This document shows, one piece after another, positions 54,401 to 62,580 of a stretch of DNA of 64,000 bases; position 1 is the first letter of the stretch; the number at the start of each line of letters is the position of its first letter. A program made the translations under genes and the position numbers. Below the pieces are notes generated by a model. It searched no databases. It was not told the origin of the DNA and was given only the letters and a program-made list of their open reading frames with translations. The stretch comes from an uncultured Clostridia bacterium (lineage in GTDB: Bacteria > Bacillota > Clostridia > Christensenellales > UBA1242): NCBI GenBank assembly GCA_944381155.1, contig CALWKA010000001.1, forward strand, positions 66,529 to 130,528, read 5' to 3'.

Positions 54401-57392
54401 AAAAGTCAGTTATGACGAGATAATGGCAATTTTATTCGATATGTCCGAATGTCTAGATCCTACGGGCAATTACATATTCAGTTCGGGTAGCTATGAGATA
54501 TCCGTCCGCACGATAGCGGGTCAGGGCAACCCAAATGTTGAAAATGCGTCCGATTATCTATTGAATTCAAAACCGCCAACGAATAGCTATATATTCAACA
54601 AAATTTCAGACACATCGATTTATGCAGAAGACGGAGTGCTGAAATTCAATCAAGCGTCTATCAATAGCAATGGCACGCCTACATATATCAATGATTATGA
54701 GTTGACCATTATTGACGGAACGGATACATACACATACAAAATTTCGCGCAATAGCGAAGGTGTAAGTGTGGATAGCGCAAATCATAGATTTATTTATGAA
54801 TTGCCATCCAGCGTTCAAGACGAAAGCGGAAAAGTGTTGAATATAAATAACGCTCAATATTATTCAATCAAGATACGAGCGCTAGCAGAAGGCAATCAGT
54901 ATGTGCTGAATGGTAGTTATATCAAAGATAATAGTGTAGATAGAAAATTTAGTTTCATAAAAGCAAACGGTATCAGCACATCTTCACAAGACAAGTTGCG
55001 AATAGAAGATGGCGTGCTTAAATGGAAAGTGGAAGATCTGTCTAGTTATACCACGGTCAGCATTGAATTGAGTTTCCTAGATTCAAATGGACAAAGAAAG
55101 ATTATCAGAATCAACACCGCGGGCTTAAGGCGGGATGAAGGTGGAGTATATCAATATCATTATTATACATTCCTAGATGATAGATACCGCCTAGAAGACG
55201 GAACGGGCAACACATACATAGATTATGGAGTTGATTATTCAGTTCGATTGTATGTCGCAGGCACGAGCAACGGCGATCAAGCAGTGCTAAATAGTAACTA
55301 TTCAGATAGTATCATTATGCGCAGATTAGAGCGAGTGGCAGATGCCGAGATGCAGTCATTAGACGGGAAATTGACTTGGAACGCGGTGGAAAACGCAAAA
55401 GAATATGTCGTTAGCATAAATTCTTCACAATCAAGTTATCAATTCACCACTAGCGAAAATACAATAGATTTTGAAAACACAATGGACGATCAAGGTAGGA
55501 AGTTGGAATCAGGGCAGTATACTATCAGAATAAAAGCAATAGGAACAAATGAAGTTCATTCAATATCCACAACCGCTTCACACGCTTTCAAAAAACTAAA
55601 TCAGGTTGAAGACATAGGAGTGGACACATTAAATCCGGGCAATATATCATGGACAGCGAATGAAGACGCGCAAGGATATTTGGTCAAATTCAAATACTCC
55701 ACAGCGGAAGGCGAACTTGTGGAATACGAGCAAACCCTAACCGGCGCGGACAACAATACAATATCAGCGCCAGATGGTATGACGGGTGAATACACTGTGA
55801 CAGTACAGGCAATTGGAATAGGCGCAGGATATGTGTTTAATGGTGAAATTGGCACATACACAAGTTCAAAAGATAGGCCAAATCCAGTGGGCGCAGTGTT
55901 GTATGACGCAGAGCAATATCGCTATTATTGGACAGTGCCATCCGATTTTGGTCAAGGAGATAGACTGCGAATCACCTATCAGTTCCGTCCGTACATTCAA
56001 TCGGCAAACGAAATAGTTTTGTCCACAGTGCGCCAAGTGGTGTTGAATTTCAGCTATAATCAGGCGGGCACATACTTTGTTCAAGACGGAGTCACATATT
56101 ATTATTATTCACCTAGTTCAATGGGGCAAATATCAGACTTCATTGTACAGGTAGAACGCGAGGGCGCGTTATATTCAACCACTAGTCGCGGGCCAAATGT
56201 CAATATGAATTTGTATAGCATTGGTTCGGGCACAGCAGAAGATCCTTATGGAATCAATTCAGCAAACGAGTTATTGAAAATTGGACAATTTGCTAGTGCG
56301 AACTTCAAATTGATATCTGCTATCAACTTTGCAGGAATAAATGTGGCAGAAATTATTGAATCACAAGGTGCATTAATCTGTTCGACCTTCTCGGGCACAT
56401 TAGACGGGCAAGGATATGCGATATACGGACTTGCAACCGTGTCGCTCAACAATGTGGAGCAATTCGCACTATTCAATCAACTAAACAATGCTACTATCAA
56501 AAATATTGTATTTGGACAGGGTGAAATTGATACAATTATTTCAAATTCATTTGATTCAATTAACTCTAATATGGTAAACTTGTCATTGATTGCAAACAAT
56601 GCAATCGGTTCGACCATTGAGGATATCAGTGCGCAAAATCTCAAATTCGTATTGCAAGGGAATGGGCGATTGTCTGGAAATATTTATATTGGCGGATTGA
56701 TTGGCATAGCAGAAAAAACCACCATATCTGGAACGATAATTGATGTCGAAATTCAGTTTGATGTAGACTTTAGTTCTAGAAATAGTTATATTGGTGGAGT
56801 TGTTGCAAATGCTACCAATACCACAATCAATTCTACCAGCACGCGCGATACTTTGGCAGAATTTAGCATCACTCAAACGCATACGAATAGGACATTCTCG
56901 CATATTGGTGGCGTGGTAGGTTATTATGTTGGAGATGATGACAGAAATTATGGAATATACAAAGTGAGTTCGCAGGTTAGTTTCAATAATATATATGCTA
57001 GCAATATTGGCGGTATAGCGGGCTTTATCAGTCGCGGGATAATAACAGATAGCACTTCAAATGGCACGATTGCACATTCTGGAATAAATATTGACACAAA
57101 TATTGGAGCAATCGCAGGCACTAGCCAGAGCACAATTATTACAGCAAATACTATCAATCTAACCTTTGAACTTGCAATAATGAACGCATCTTCATCAATC
57201 AACATTGGTGCAGTGGTGGGAAGATTGACCACAACCAATTCAATAGATTGTCAATTGACCAATTGCGTCGTGGCGTACGAGTTTATAAACGAAACCGTGC
57301 TCTCATCTACGGGAATTGATAAAATAGGCTTGTATGGGTATAGCAGTTCAAACAATGTCATAGTTTCAGGCAATACACATCTAGAATCTTAA
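48444..57392 (+). CDS. Giant repeat lipoprotein (2,982 residues)
   Basis: The signal peptide ends in FFGC (Cys25), so the mature protein should be lipid-anchored on the outer face of the membrane. Residues about 30-115 resemble a bacterial Ig-like (Big_2) domain (NEIVLLIGETYTPPVTVSPS, then LGEGSTTLKVQA). Some twenty or more Fn3-like repeats follow, with the rhythm 'I-x-W-x-x-V-x-x-A-x-x-Y-x-V'. Near residue 2,600 the sequence switches to GTAEDPYGINSANELLKIG and FSGTLDGQGYAIYGL. These are GLUG/beta-helix-type adhesin repeats, which continue to the end. AAGGGGT precedes the ATG. It ends 11 bases before sipW, so it is the first gene of the fibre module. No sortase motif. A role as surface adhesin or matrix scaffold is inference. 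Confidence 0.85.
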   Translation: MSIVKNKKFYICLLLAFFSLLFFGCENKTPVEKISFKDNEIVLLIGETYTPPVTVSPSYATDTSYTLTSLDPQIVKVNGNSLLALGEGSTTLKVQANDNSLLEDVITVTVRSTKSVLPAPRNLAYNSDSQTFTFDTVNNATSYTLKINGQEINLGNSNSYSLAQYSERADAFDCVLTVQVMANAPTYSQVYVSSMYSGEISIFQNSPISSAQIVNGELSFEKNQSSNNYLILIDGVEYQSGSDTTIDMTSLPEIYAGKDVTVGVVSLVNNEFKLQNAENGGNVVYYDSKSYDIKAFVLDVANPILSSTTVSWNNVNNAGEYSVYIDDEMVAQVNQNYFDLSSLESFASFTNKDNGYLLKIEPTIPTDSVNILKSEKSGEKLQFNKFNSPIVSASNNTISWQAVEGATSYVIEIAYQDNQFKTTTSATTFSLSDYIAGVEYQFNIYVEGRTIDGVSYLASNLATITINKQTSAELMIEDYCLKFDSQIGEKYRIEFALSDGNDITEQISAEADSVEFDLSTYTFSAGVHEIKVTHLGNNSNIFDSNTASISFVQLESIDEIQIDQGVVSVMISEINTEADLKFVITGTKGTELEFSENQIALNTTDPSEQNYLENDSYNISLYVSGDGKNTFSPSGKNESVSATRSFVVLDLPSVSLLDKDQARLTLSSQLGVDQFNIYSIDQGEPVLTDEIVENFYDFSLASGEMSIKIQAVGDGENYLDSKLSDEIKIIRLSTPSLAYNNITNVITKTDTNPSEYVQGFTFELNGEQVDYSFDGSAFTHFSVGENVLTLKTNAIDALGGVYYLNSSECELVINKIDSTTQIGVNSDNQLVIKPSNQSEEYKISLVITIDDELTFEGENGELTYQDYSLNYTYEDNSYYIDLLKEDYTPIISEMTKDFSVRVKFIKPSSQTGEDDTANSEYTSDTKISILNTVKAGREEQYITISKLTQTDTLLNYAILINGKYRLDLSGQSSELIDDVDNALIKVGVDYIYQFINTTIPEGEQTTIYDIAVISLNIDSAQQPMLSAVGESIKITRISTQDLTSTKDNSVDDNSVKISFETQSTEFEKEYVLEIYTAQEQNRIEKRFSDSDAIANTITFDLDDYDLTGEINVSYYILTKGQYNQDSDVVYVFNSIDSNVLTFTKIDSVSNISVSNGLITFDCVLNAVGYEIYKQTSSGYEKINTNLITSSTNTASYNLGDQNGSMKIFVKAISVEENAGIKYTNSNLSQEINVNKLATPTFSIGESGENKGKIVLTLSQDAIDLLQDGSINCVVNIVNGSKEYDLTIETDGVDLVGNQMFIDPFAVLSYGENSLLKESISIHIKVDYLNVEQNTYYLNSNSITEEVYGLFAPTKIEKYSSQTDAVDSLEHISWQGSQYNTINGENVGYGYILQIAFGEADSAVEYFSTDEKLKFLTSNDGETLSSYPSIIQDTNLIFPYGYDENEDGLIQDEEVFGAGTYRISVKAVPASLAGYNLLASKYSADYVVYILDSPTLNANEGTIIWQSQDRATGYIVRIYDADFETMIDQEVVSNTEFSFENERFAGWYGFYGISVQAISEATDTLNSKISDVISVLRMPVLNGLTVDDGSLVISANRFFTSAEIEFVDITTGRTEILTYSRTEDASQKLTEFAESQSIGAWSDIESAQIESLYQNIFAENKFIVTIANTDILNILNDRSYTINVRLKGNSNSNFAIINSAKEIGVSKLKGTKIDTNLFEVSKGVLQFMTSDAYDSVDINYNFNNQDILDENSFWNDTIIYKITISTPAVYEIYAVDYYRFTSAISNGILSTDEYSIFTKMISNLYAYVKFEYTDENNLTKYLYLNVFYENKINLKDYNILYYYPITVTSNGGEYAYTGVESERDFATIDITNGGSFVIKANILGGDSIITYGQDSQVISSHIAYLTANTNTSNTFIRYSENILSSYLGRIRLTNQSPTDEFGTMIDYPLYELTVNRLNTQDTKIVYLYYEDEASAREIINNPDAIYVKVSYDEIMAILFDMSECLDPTGNYIFSSGSYEISVRTIAGQGNPNVENASDYLLNSKPPTNSYIFNKISDTSIYAEDGVLKFNQASINSNGTPTYINDYELTIIDGTDTYTYKISRNSEGVSVDSANHRFIYELPSSVQDESGKVLNINNAQYYSIKIRALAEGNQYVLNGSYIKDNSVDRKFSFIKANGISTSSQDKLRIEDGVLKWKVEDLSSYTTVSIELSFLDSNGQRKIIRINTAGLRRDEGGVYQYHYYTFLDDRYRLEDGTGNTYIDYGVDYSVRLYVAGTSNGDQAVLNSNYSDSIIMRRLERVADAEMQSLDGKLTWNAVENAKEYVVSINSSQSSYQFTTSENTIDFENTMDDQGRKLESGQYTIRIKAIGTNEVHSISTTASHAFKKLNQVEDIGVDTLNPGNISWTANEDAQGYLVKFKYSTAEGELVEYEQTLTGADNNTISAPDGMTGEYTVTVQAIGIGAGYVFNGEIGTYTSSKDRPNPVGAVLYDAEQYRYYWTVPSDFGQGDRLRITYQFRPYIQSANEIVLSTVRQVVLNFSYNQAGTYFVQDGVTYYYYSPSSMGQISDFIVQVEREGALYSTTSRGPNVNMNLYSIGSGTAEDPYGINSANELLKIGQFASANFKLISAINFAGINVAEIIESQGALICSTFSGTLDGQGYAIYGLATVSLNNVEQFALFNQLNNATIKNIVFGQGEIDTIISNSFDSINSNMVNLSLIANNAIGSTIEDISAQNLKFVLQGNGRLSGNIYIGGLIGIAEKTTISGTIIDVEIQFDVDFSSRNSYIGGVVANATNTTINSTSTRDTLAEFSITQTHTNRTFSHIGGVVGYYVGDDDRNYGIYKVSSQVSFNNIYASNIGGIAGFISRGIITDSTSNGTIAHSGINIDTNIGAIAGTSQSTIITANTINLTFELAIMNASSSINIGAVVGRLTTTNSIDCQLTNCVVAYEFINETVLSSTGIDKIGLYGYSSSNNVIVSGNTHLES

Positions 57393-57403
57393 AAGGGGAA
57401 CAG

Positions 57404-57985
57404 ATGAATTATTCAGACGAAATTTTAGAAAACAAAGCATTTAATTTCTTCAAACTTTTGATGTACAATATAGTTTTGGCAATATGTATAATACTTGTCG
57501 TTTGTTTAGTGTTGGTATACGGCTTCAAGTTTAGACCATACGAAGTGTTGTCAGACAGTATGGCACCCACTTTCACAACGGGTGATTTGGTGGTGGTCAA
57601 AGCGCAAGACGAATACAAAGTGGGCGATGTTTTGAAATTTGATTATCAAGGCATCCCCACCACGCACCGCTTGTTAGAGATTAGGGAAGTGAACAACACC
57701 ACATACTATCTATGCCATGGTGACAATGTGAACGATTTGACCACGGAAGATGTAAACGCAATGACTTGGGAAGAGATCGTAGACGATAGCAGTATCCAGC
57801 GTATAAAAATAGATCAAATTGAAGGCAAAGTGGTGACTAGTTTCAACAATTGGGGAACATACTTCAATTTTATAGGCGATCATAAGTTGTTGCTGATAGC
57901 TATAATATTATCAATTTGGTGCGTGAGCGCCACTGTGCAAAACGAAATTGACTACAAAAAGGATAGGAGATTATTCAACGCATAA
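57404..57985 (+). CDS. sipW: SipW-type signal peptidase I
   Basis: 193 residues with two membrane helices (about 15-45 and 160-180). The catalytic serine is in VLSDSMAPTF (Ser52). The base position is His88 in TTHRLLEI, in place of the Lys of the usual bacterial SipS type. This is the ER/SipW class (peptidase S26B). The motif HGDNVND follows as expected. In Bacillus, SipW processes TasA and TapA. Here the gene sits between the giant lipoprotein and four downstream exported-protein genes, three of them with TasA-like features, so the same dedicated role is likely. AGGGGA precedes the ATG; the stop overlaps the next start by one base. Confidence 0.92.
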   Translation: MNYSDEILENKAFNFFKLLMYNIVLAICIILVVCLVLVYGFKFRPYEVLSDSMAPTFTTGDLVVVKAQDEYKVGDVLKFDYQGIPTTHRLLEIREVNNTTYYLCHGDNVNDLTTEDVNAMTWEEIVDDSSIQRIKIDQIEGKVVTSFNNWGTYFNFIGDHKLLLIAIILSIWCVSATVQNEIDYKKDRRLFNA

Positions 57986-60363
57986 TGAAAAGAGCAAAGA
58001 CTAGGAAAAATTTAATGATTATTTTGAACCTATTATTAGGGCTAGTTTTTGCTTTGAGTGTTGGTTATACATTCGCAAATGAAATGTTGAATTTATTAGT
58101 TGGTAGCGATGTGTATTCCACCACCGCTTACGCCACGAATCAGCAGTACGCTATCATAAACGATACGATAGATAATCCAATACTATTTTCGTCGGGTGAG
58201 CACAATCAAGAAGTCAAGATCAAATATTCGTTCGGATATGATTTTGATATTCGCATCAAATATTCGCTTGAATGGACGGGCGCACAAAATTCAGACACAA
58301 ATAATGTTATCTTGCATTTTGCAAATCGAGATGATTATATTGTGGACAACGAATATATTTATTATAAAGATTCGATTCCCGCGGGGAACGGAGATTTATC
58401 TATATTCACAGGAGTAGATTTTGTAGACACCAATGACGAATCATATATTGGCGCTTCGCTTACAATTTCTATTGACGAAGTGAAAATTTATAAAGCAATG
58501 GCTAGTTATAGTTCAACTCATCCGCTATATATAGATACGCCAGCGGGTGAGGCTTGGTTGAGATGCAAAGACCCTAGTCTGATTGAATCAGACGCGTATA
58601 TCTTGCTATACAACAAACGCGCCGAGCAACAATATCAAATTCGCCATCCGGGAGTGGCGAGCGCCTATTATAAATCGGTCGCTGATGACAGAGTTGTTTC
58701 GCCAATTTGGGCGGGCGGAAACAGATATTATGCGGGACTTTCTGCCTATATCATCACGGGAGATAGTCCAATTAGTATCAGTATTTCAGCTGTGGGTTCG
58801 TGGCAAGAAGTGGAAGACACAAATTTAACAGTTACAGACAACAACATTTTATACAATTATTCTTCCGATTGGGTTTCGGACGGATATCAAGTGGATGGAA
58901 TATTTGAAAGAGTTCACTATAAATACACCATTCCAGCAAATTCAGCAGTTTACATTGATTTAGTGGAAAGTATAGAAATTACTTGTAGAACGCTTTCAGG
59001 ATTGGAAAATCATTCATACTACGCAGTGTCCACTTCACTATACTTCAATGGCAAAGTCTTTATAGACTCAAATTTCACGGACGGAATTTTGTCATCTGAG
59101 ATTCAATCAGCTGGCACATTTTCAGATACCACGGCATATGAGCAATCAGACATTCAATTGATAAACACGGGCACATATCAGCCCGGGCTATACGATGTCA
59201 CACTTGGTATGACGGGCGGTAGTCAAACCTTTGATACAAATATCAGTCTTATCAATAATACATCTTCAAAAGTAAGAATTGCAAGTGTCACATTTGAAGT
59301 GAAATTCACTTTGAGCAATGGAAATCATACATTAGATCAGGGCGACTCGTTTTCAAACGCAAACAATCGTTGGTACCGAGTGGAAGACACGACTTCAATC
59401 AGTTTATCGGCAGATAATATTGGTAGCAGTGTGTATATTGCGCCATATTCTTCGGTAAATATTTGTGATTCGTTTAGCACATCTTTGGCAGATATCATTT
59501 TGCAAAGATATTCAGCCAGATATGACGCTTGGGTGCAAGTTGATGTCACAGACATAAGTTATCAACAAGTTAGCGCGAGCGCCACCACCAATAGTCTTGA
59601 AGTAGAAGCCAGCGCACAGCGCGGCAGTTCAAACACCACAATCACTTTCTCTGTCAAAAATAAATCAAGCGAAGTGATATCCAATGTCAGTGCGCAAATT
59701 GGGTTGGAACAGCGAATGCCAACCTATACTGTGCAGAACACCAAGCCAAGCGATTGGGAAAGTAGTTTTTGGAAATATTATTATTTGAGCAACGGAGAGT
59801 ATGTTCAAGTGCAATCTAATCCGTTTGCATTAGATCAATGGATTAGCAATCAATATTATTCGCTATCATATACCACAACCAATATAAACATCAGTTCACC
59901 AACTTTATATAATGGATTCGTTCAAATTTTAGACGGATATAATTCAAGTTCACTTTCTTTAAAACCTAATGAATCTGCGAAAATTTTATCATTTGAAATT
60001 TCAAACACGGATAATGAATTGGTGTTCACAATGTCGGCAAATGGGGCATCAAATTGGACGAGCAATCAGATTGATATAGTCAATGAAGGGACGCAATTTG
60101 CCTATATAGTGAATGATTCTAGTTCATCATATTATGTAAGGTTCTCGGGAAGTGTAGATTCTTCCGTGCCAAATATTGAAAAAGTGGGCGATTACAATTA
60201 TTATATAGGTATAGTCCGTCCTGGTCAGATAATCAGATTGAATATGTCGGGCGACACACAGGTTAGCATTGAGGCAATTGTGGCATCCGCTAGCTACACT
60301 TCGGACACGCTGTCTAGTTGGGGAAGCGAAGTGCAAGCGTTATTTGAAGAATATTTTAGTTGA
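57985..60363 (+). CDS. Large secreted protein of the SipW module
   Basis: 792 residues. The N-terminus is a signal-type helix (MKRAKTRKN, then MIILNLLLGLVFALSVGYTF). The rest is beta-rich, with aromatic pairs (YYY, SYY) and repeated Ser/Thr, and no transmembrane segment afterwards. It contains a possible duplicated Ig-like unit: SLINNTSSKVRIASVTFEV near residue 415 and VSAQIGLEQRMPTY near 570. No enzymatic motif was seen. The start overlaps the sipW stop by one base, so it is translationally coupled with the peptidase, which suggests it is a SipW substrate or a minor fibre subunit. The sequence lacks a clean 'YFT' cleavage junction, so processing is uncertain. Confidence 0.7.
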   Translation: MKRAKTRKNLMIILNLLLGLVFALSVGYTFANEMLNLLVGSDVYSTTAYATNQQYAIINDTIDNPILFSSGEHNQEVKIKYSFGYDFDIRIKYSLEWTGAQNSDTNNVILHFANRDDYIVDNEYIYYKDSIPAGNGDLSIFTGVDFVDTNDESYIGASLTISIDEVKIYKAMASYSSTHPLYIDTPAGEAWLRCKDPSLIESDAYILLYNKRAEQQYQIRHPGVASAYYKSVADDRVVSPIWAGGNRYYAGLSAYIITGDSPISISISAVGSWQEVEDTNLTVTDNNILYNYSSDWVSDGYQVDGIFERVHYKYTIPANSAVYIDLVESIEITCRTLSGLENHSYYAVSTSLYFNGKVFIDSNFTDGILSSEIQSAGTFSDTTAYEQSDIQLINTGTYQPGLYDVTLGMTGGSQTFDTNISLINNTSSKVRIASVTFEVKFTLSNGNHTLDQGDSFSNANNRWYRVEDTTSISLSADNIGSSVYIAPYSSVNICDSFSTSLADIILQRYSARYDAWVQVDVTDISYQQVSASATTNSLEVEASAQRGSSNTTITFSVKNKSSEVISNVSAQIGLEQRMPTYTVQNTKPSDWESSFWKYYYLSNGEYVQVQSNPFALDQWISNQYYSLSYTTTNINISSPTLYNGFVQILDGYNSSSLSLKPNESAKILSFEISNTDNELVFTMSANGASNWTSNQIDIVNEGTQFAYIVNDSSSSYYVRFSGSVDSSVPNIEKVGDYNYYIGIVRPGQIIRLNMSGDTQVSIEAIVASASYTSDTLSSWGSEVQALFEEYFS

Positions 60364-60371
60364 GGTGATGG

Positions 60372-61037
60372 TTGAAAAAGCAGAGCAAACAAATTAAATT
60401 ATTAGGGTTAATGGTCATTTTGATTTTGACCTTCTTGTTTGCTTTCAATGTCACATTTGCATATTTTACCGCCAGCGCGGATGTGGCGGGCGAAATTGAT
60501 TTTGCCAATCTTGATGTGCGCTTTGCGTATAGGACGAATAATGTAGACACAATAGTAAATTCAGACACATTGACAGTATATCCTAGCGCGTCCACAGGGG
60601 TCATCAAGCGTGGTTCGACCATAAATCTAGCCACAGAAGATGGTGCAGATATTCAATATTTAGCCTTCCATACTTCATCTGATTCTACATCAAGTTATAT
60701 TCGATATAGAATCAACGCGTATAAGGTGGTCAATGATACTATTAATAAATCTGAAAATTTTGGTCAATATTTTGAATTTCAAGGCAATATTGATGTCACT
60801 AGACAGGTGCATACAGTAGGCGGGGAGACGAACGCAATCTATTATATAGAAGAAGCAGTCAGAGGAAATGCGACCAGAGTGTTTGCATCGTCAATAAAAT
60901 TGCTAGAGAGCGCACCAGTTTCAATATTAAATTCGCAAATCAATTTGACCATCACATTTGAAGCGGTTCAATCGCAAAATCAAGCGCATCTTGCGGTGTT
61001 TAATGACGGTTGGGGATATTTGGAGAGTTGGACATAG
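60372..61037 (+). CDS. TasA/camelysin-like secreted protein
   Basis: 221 residues beginning at a TTG at 60372, preceded by GAGGTGATGG. A basic tip (KKQSKQIK) leads into a hydrophobic helix and then NVTFAYFTASADVAGEIDF, the SipW-type junction. The remainder is beta-rich (YIRYRINAYKVVND; SQINLTITFEAV) with no other motif. It is very similar in arrangement to the protein encoded at 30059, including the unusual start region. Its stop overlaps the start of the next gene (TAGTG). I expect the mature part to polymerise or decorate fibres, by analogy with TasA; this is inference. Confidence 0.7.
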   Translation: MKKQSKQIKLLGLMVILILTFLFAFNVTFAYFTASADVAGEIDFANLDVRFAYRTNNVDTIVNSDTLTVYPSASTGVIKRGSTINLATEDGADIQYLAFHTSSDSTSSYIRYRINAYKVVNDTINKSENFGQYFEFQGNIDVTRQVHTVGGETNAIYYIEEAVRGNATRVFASSIKLLESAPVSILNSQINLTITFEAVQSQNQAHLAVFNDGWGYLESWT

Positions 61038-61699
61038 TGAAAAAGTTAAGAAGAGATTCGCAATTATCTATTTTGTCAGTTATGTTGCTACTGACCACTC
61101 TTTTGCTCGCCATTTTAGGAATCACAAATTCTTGGTTCACTTCGGGAGAGAATAAAAAAATAGAACTTGTGGTAAATATAGGGCAGATTAATATTGCAGT
61201 TTATCAACAAAAACCTGACGGTAGCGAAGTTTTAATCAACACCTTTGAAGAGAATGAAACTTCATCTCTGCCTAGTTATGTGGACCTGACTGACAACACG
61301 GGTTCACGCGAGATTGTGCCGGATCAAAATTATAGTTTGAATCTAATTTTGAAGAATACGGACGAAGGAGATCAATCGCTCTATGTTAGATATAAAATAG
61401 AGTTGTATGCGTGCAATAATGATGAAGATATATTGCTTCACCCTTCAATATCAGGGTTCACCGCGCCCACTGCTTCTAGCAACGGATTTGTCTATGACGA
61501 AACGGACGGGTATTATTATTATAGAAATAACGCAGGGGTCAATCAGCCGTATGATTCAAATCAAGACAATAAGATAATTGGCTCATTCAGCATCCCATAT
61601 TCAGATTTTGCGTTCACTGGTGACTATCCTACTATCAACGGGAACAATTTGAAATTGGTTCTTTCAGTAGAAGGGTTCGATGTGAACCCGCAAGTCTAG
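61037..61699 (+). CDS. TasA-like secreted protein with SWFT junction
   Basis: 220 residues from a GTG at 61037 that shares its first G with the preceding TAG. The in-frame extension upstream lies inside the neighbouring gene. Hydrophobic residues 9-28 are followed by GITNSWFTSGENKKIELV, equivalent to the YFT junction of the upstream protein. Near the C-terminus, DETDGYYYYRNNAGVNQP matches the 'D-G-Y-Y-Y-Y' strand typical of TasA-type domains, and NLILKNTDEGDQSLYVRYKI matches its paired strands. GGAGAG upstream serves as Shine-Dalgarno. It is followed directly by the last gene of the module. Confidence 0.7.
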   Translation: MKKLRRDSQLSILSVMLLLTTLLLAILGITNSWFTSGENKKIELVVNIGQINIAVYQQKPDGSEVLINTFEENETSSLPSYVDLTDNTGSREIVPDQNYSLNLILKNTDEGDQSLYVRYKIELYACNNDEDILLHPSISGFTAPTASSNGFVYDETDGYYYYRNNAGVNQPYDSNQDNKIIGSFSIPYSDFAFTGDYPTINGNNLKLVLSVEGFDVNPQV

Positions 61700-61708
61700 G
61701 AGGTGAGT

Positions 61709-62503
61709 ATGAAATCAGATTATAATAAGTATGACAAAAATGATCTGCCATTTGATACTTACACCGATTTTCCAATTCAATCGTTTAATTATAATGAAAA
61801 TCAAAAGGGCGACGAAAAGAATTTAAAGAAAAAAGAGAAAAAGTTAAAGCGCGAAAAGAAATCACATCAAGACGAGCAAGAGCAAACGAACAAAACGGAT
61901 AAGACTTCAAAGCCAGAACCAAAATTCAAAGAGAGATTGCGTTCCACTAGTTATGACTTGGACGATCTGGAAGAACTCAACGAACAAAATTTAAAATTTT
62001 ATAGGAAAAGGTCGAGAAGAAGTAGAATGATAATCATCACGCTAGTGATTCTTTTGCTTGCAGTCATTATTGGAATAAGTCTATATTTGAATATGATATA
62101 TCTGCAAAATAATTGCTTTTTGTATACGCACGGCGATTGCGATGCAGTCTACATTGTGGATGATCAAGAATTGAAACGATTTAGGACGCCGAACAATTTG
62201 CAGGGCAACCGTGTGCTTCGTGCAGATTTTGATATCAAACTTGAAAGCAAGGGCGAGTTTAAGGTCAAATTCAGAGTGGATGTATTTCAATCAGGCGAGT
62301 TGATAGACAATACCCTAATTGACACTCTCAATAGAGATTTATTCTATACTGGGCACGACGGATATTATTATAGCAAAGAGCCAATTAGTGGCGGGCAGGT
62401 GATTGACCTTTGCGATGGCATTGTTATAGATGTTAAATATGAATACACTTTGAATGTTGACAATTTCAAACTAGAATTTCATACCTATTTTGAACGCGTG
62501 TAA
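61709..62503 (+). CDS. Membrane protein with TasA-like ectodomain
   Basis: 264 residues from the ATG at 61709 (AGGAGGTGAG precedes it; the GTG at 61703 belongs to that site). The first 115 residues are cytosolic and strongly charged (many Lys/Glu, with KKKEKKLKREKK). One membrane helix follows (IIITLVILLLAVIIGISLYL, about 112-131), then an outer domain of about 130 residues. In it, DGYYYSKEPISGGQVIDL resembles the TasA 'D-G-Y-Y-Y' strand. Two Cys residues near the membrane (NNCFLYTHGDC) might form a disulfide. It lacks a cleavable signal, so it may act as an anchor or assembly platform for the TasA-like subunits; this is inference from context. Confidence 0.65.
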   Translation: MKSDYNKYDKNDLPFDTYTDFPIQSFNYNENQKGDEKNLKKKEKKLKREKKSHQDEQEQTNKTDKTSKPEPKFKERLRSTSYDLDDLEELNEQNLKFYRKRSRRSRMIIITLVILLLAVIIGISLYLNMIYLQNNCFLYTHGDCDAVYIVDDQELKRFRTPNNLQGNRVLRADFDIKLESKGEFKVKFRVDVFQSGELIDNTLIDTLNRDLFYTGHDGYYYSKEPISGGQVIDLCDGIVIDVKYEYTLNVDNFKLEFHTYFERV

Positions 62504-62520
62504 CTATGCGTTCTTTTTTT
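62492..62520 (+). terminator. Terminator of the SipW/TasA-like operon
   Basis: GAACGC (62492-62497) and GCGTTC (62508-62513) with a loop that includes the stop codon, then seven T. Confidence 0.8.
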
Positions 62521-62580
62521 GTGAGCGCATAACGATTGATTTTTTATGCGTTTTGTGTTAAAATATTTTCGTGAGGAAAA

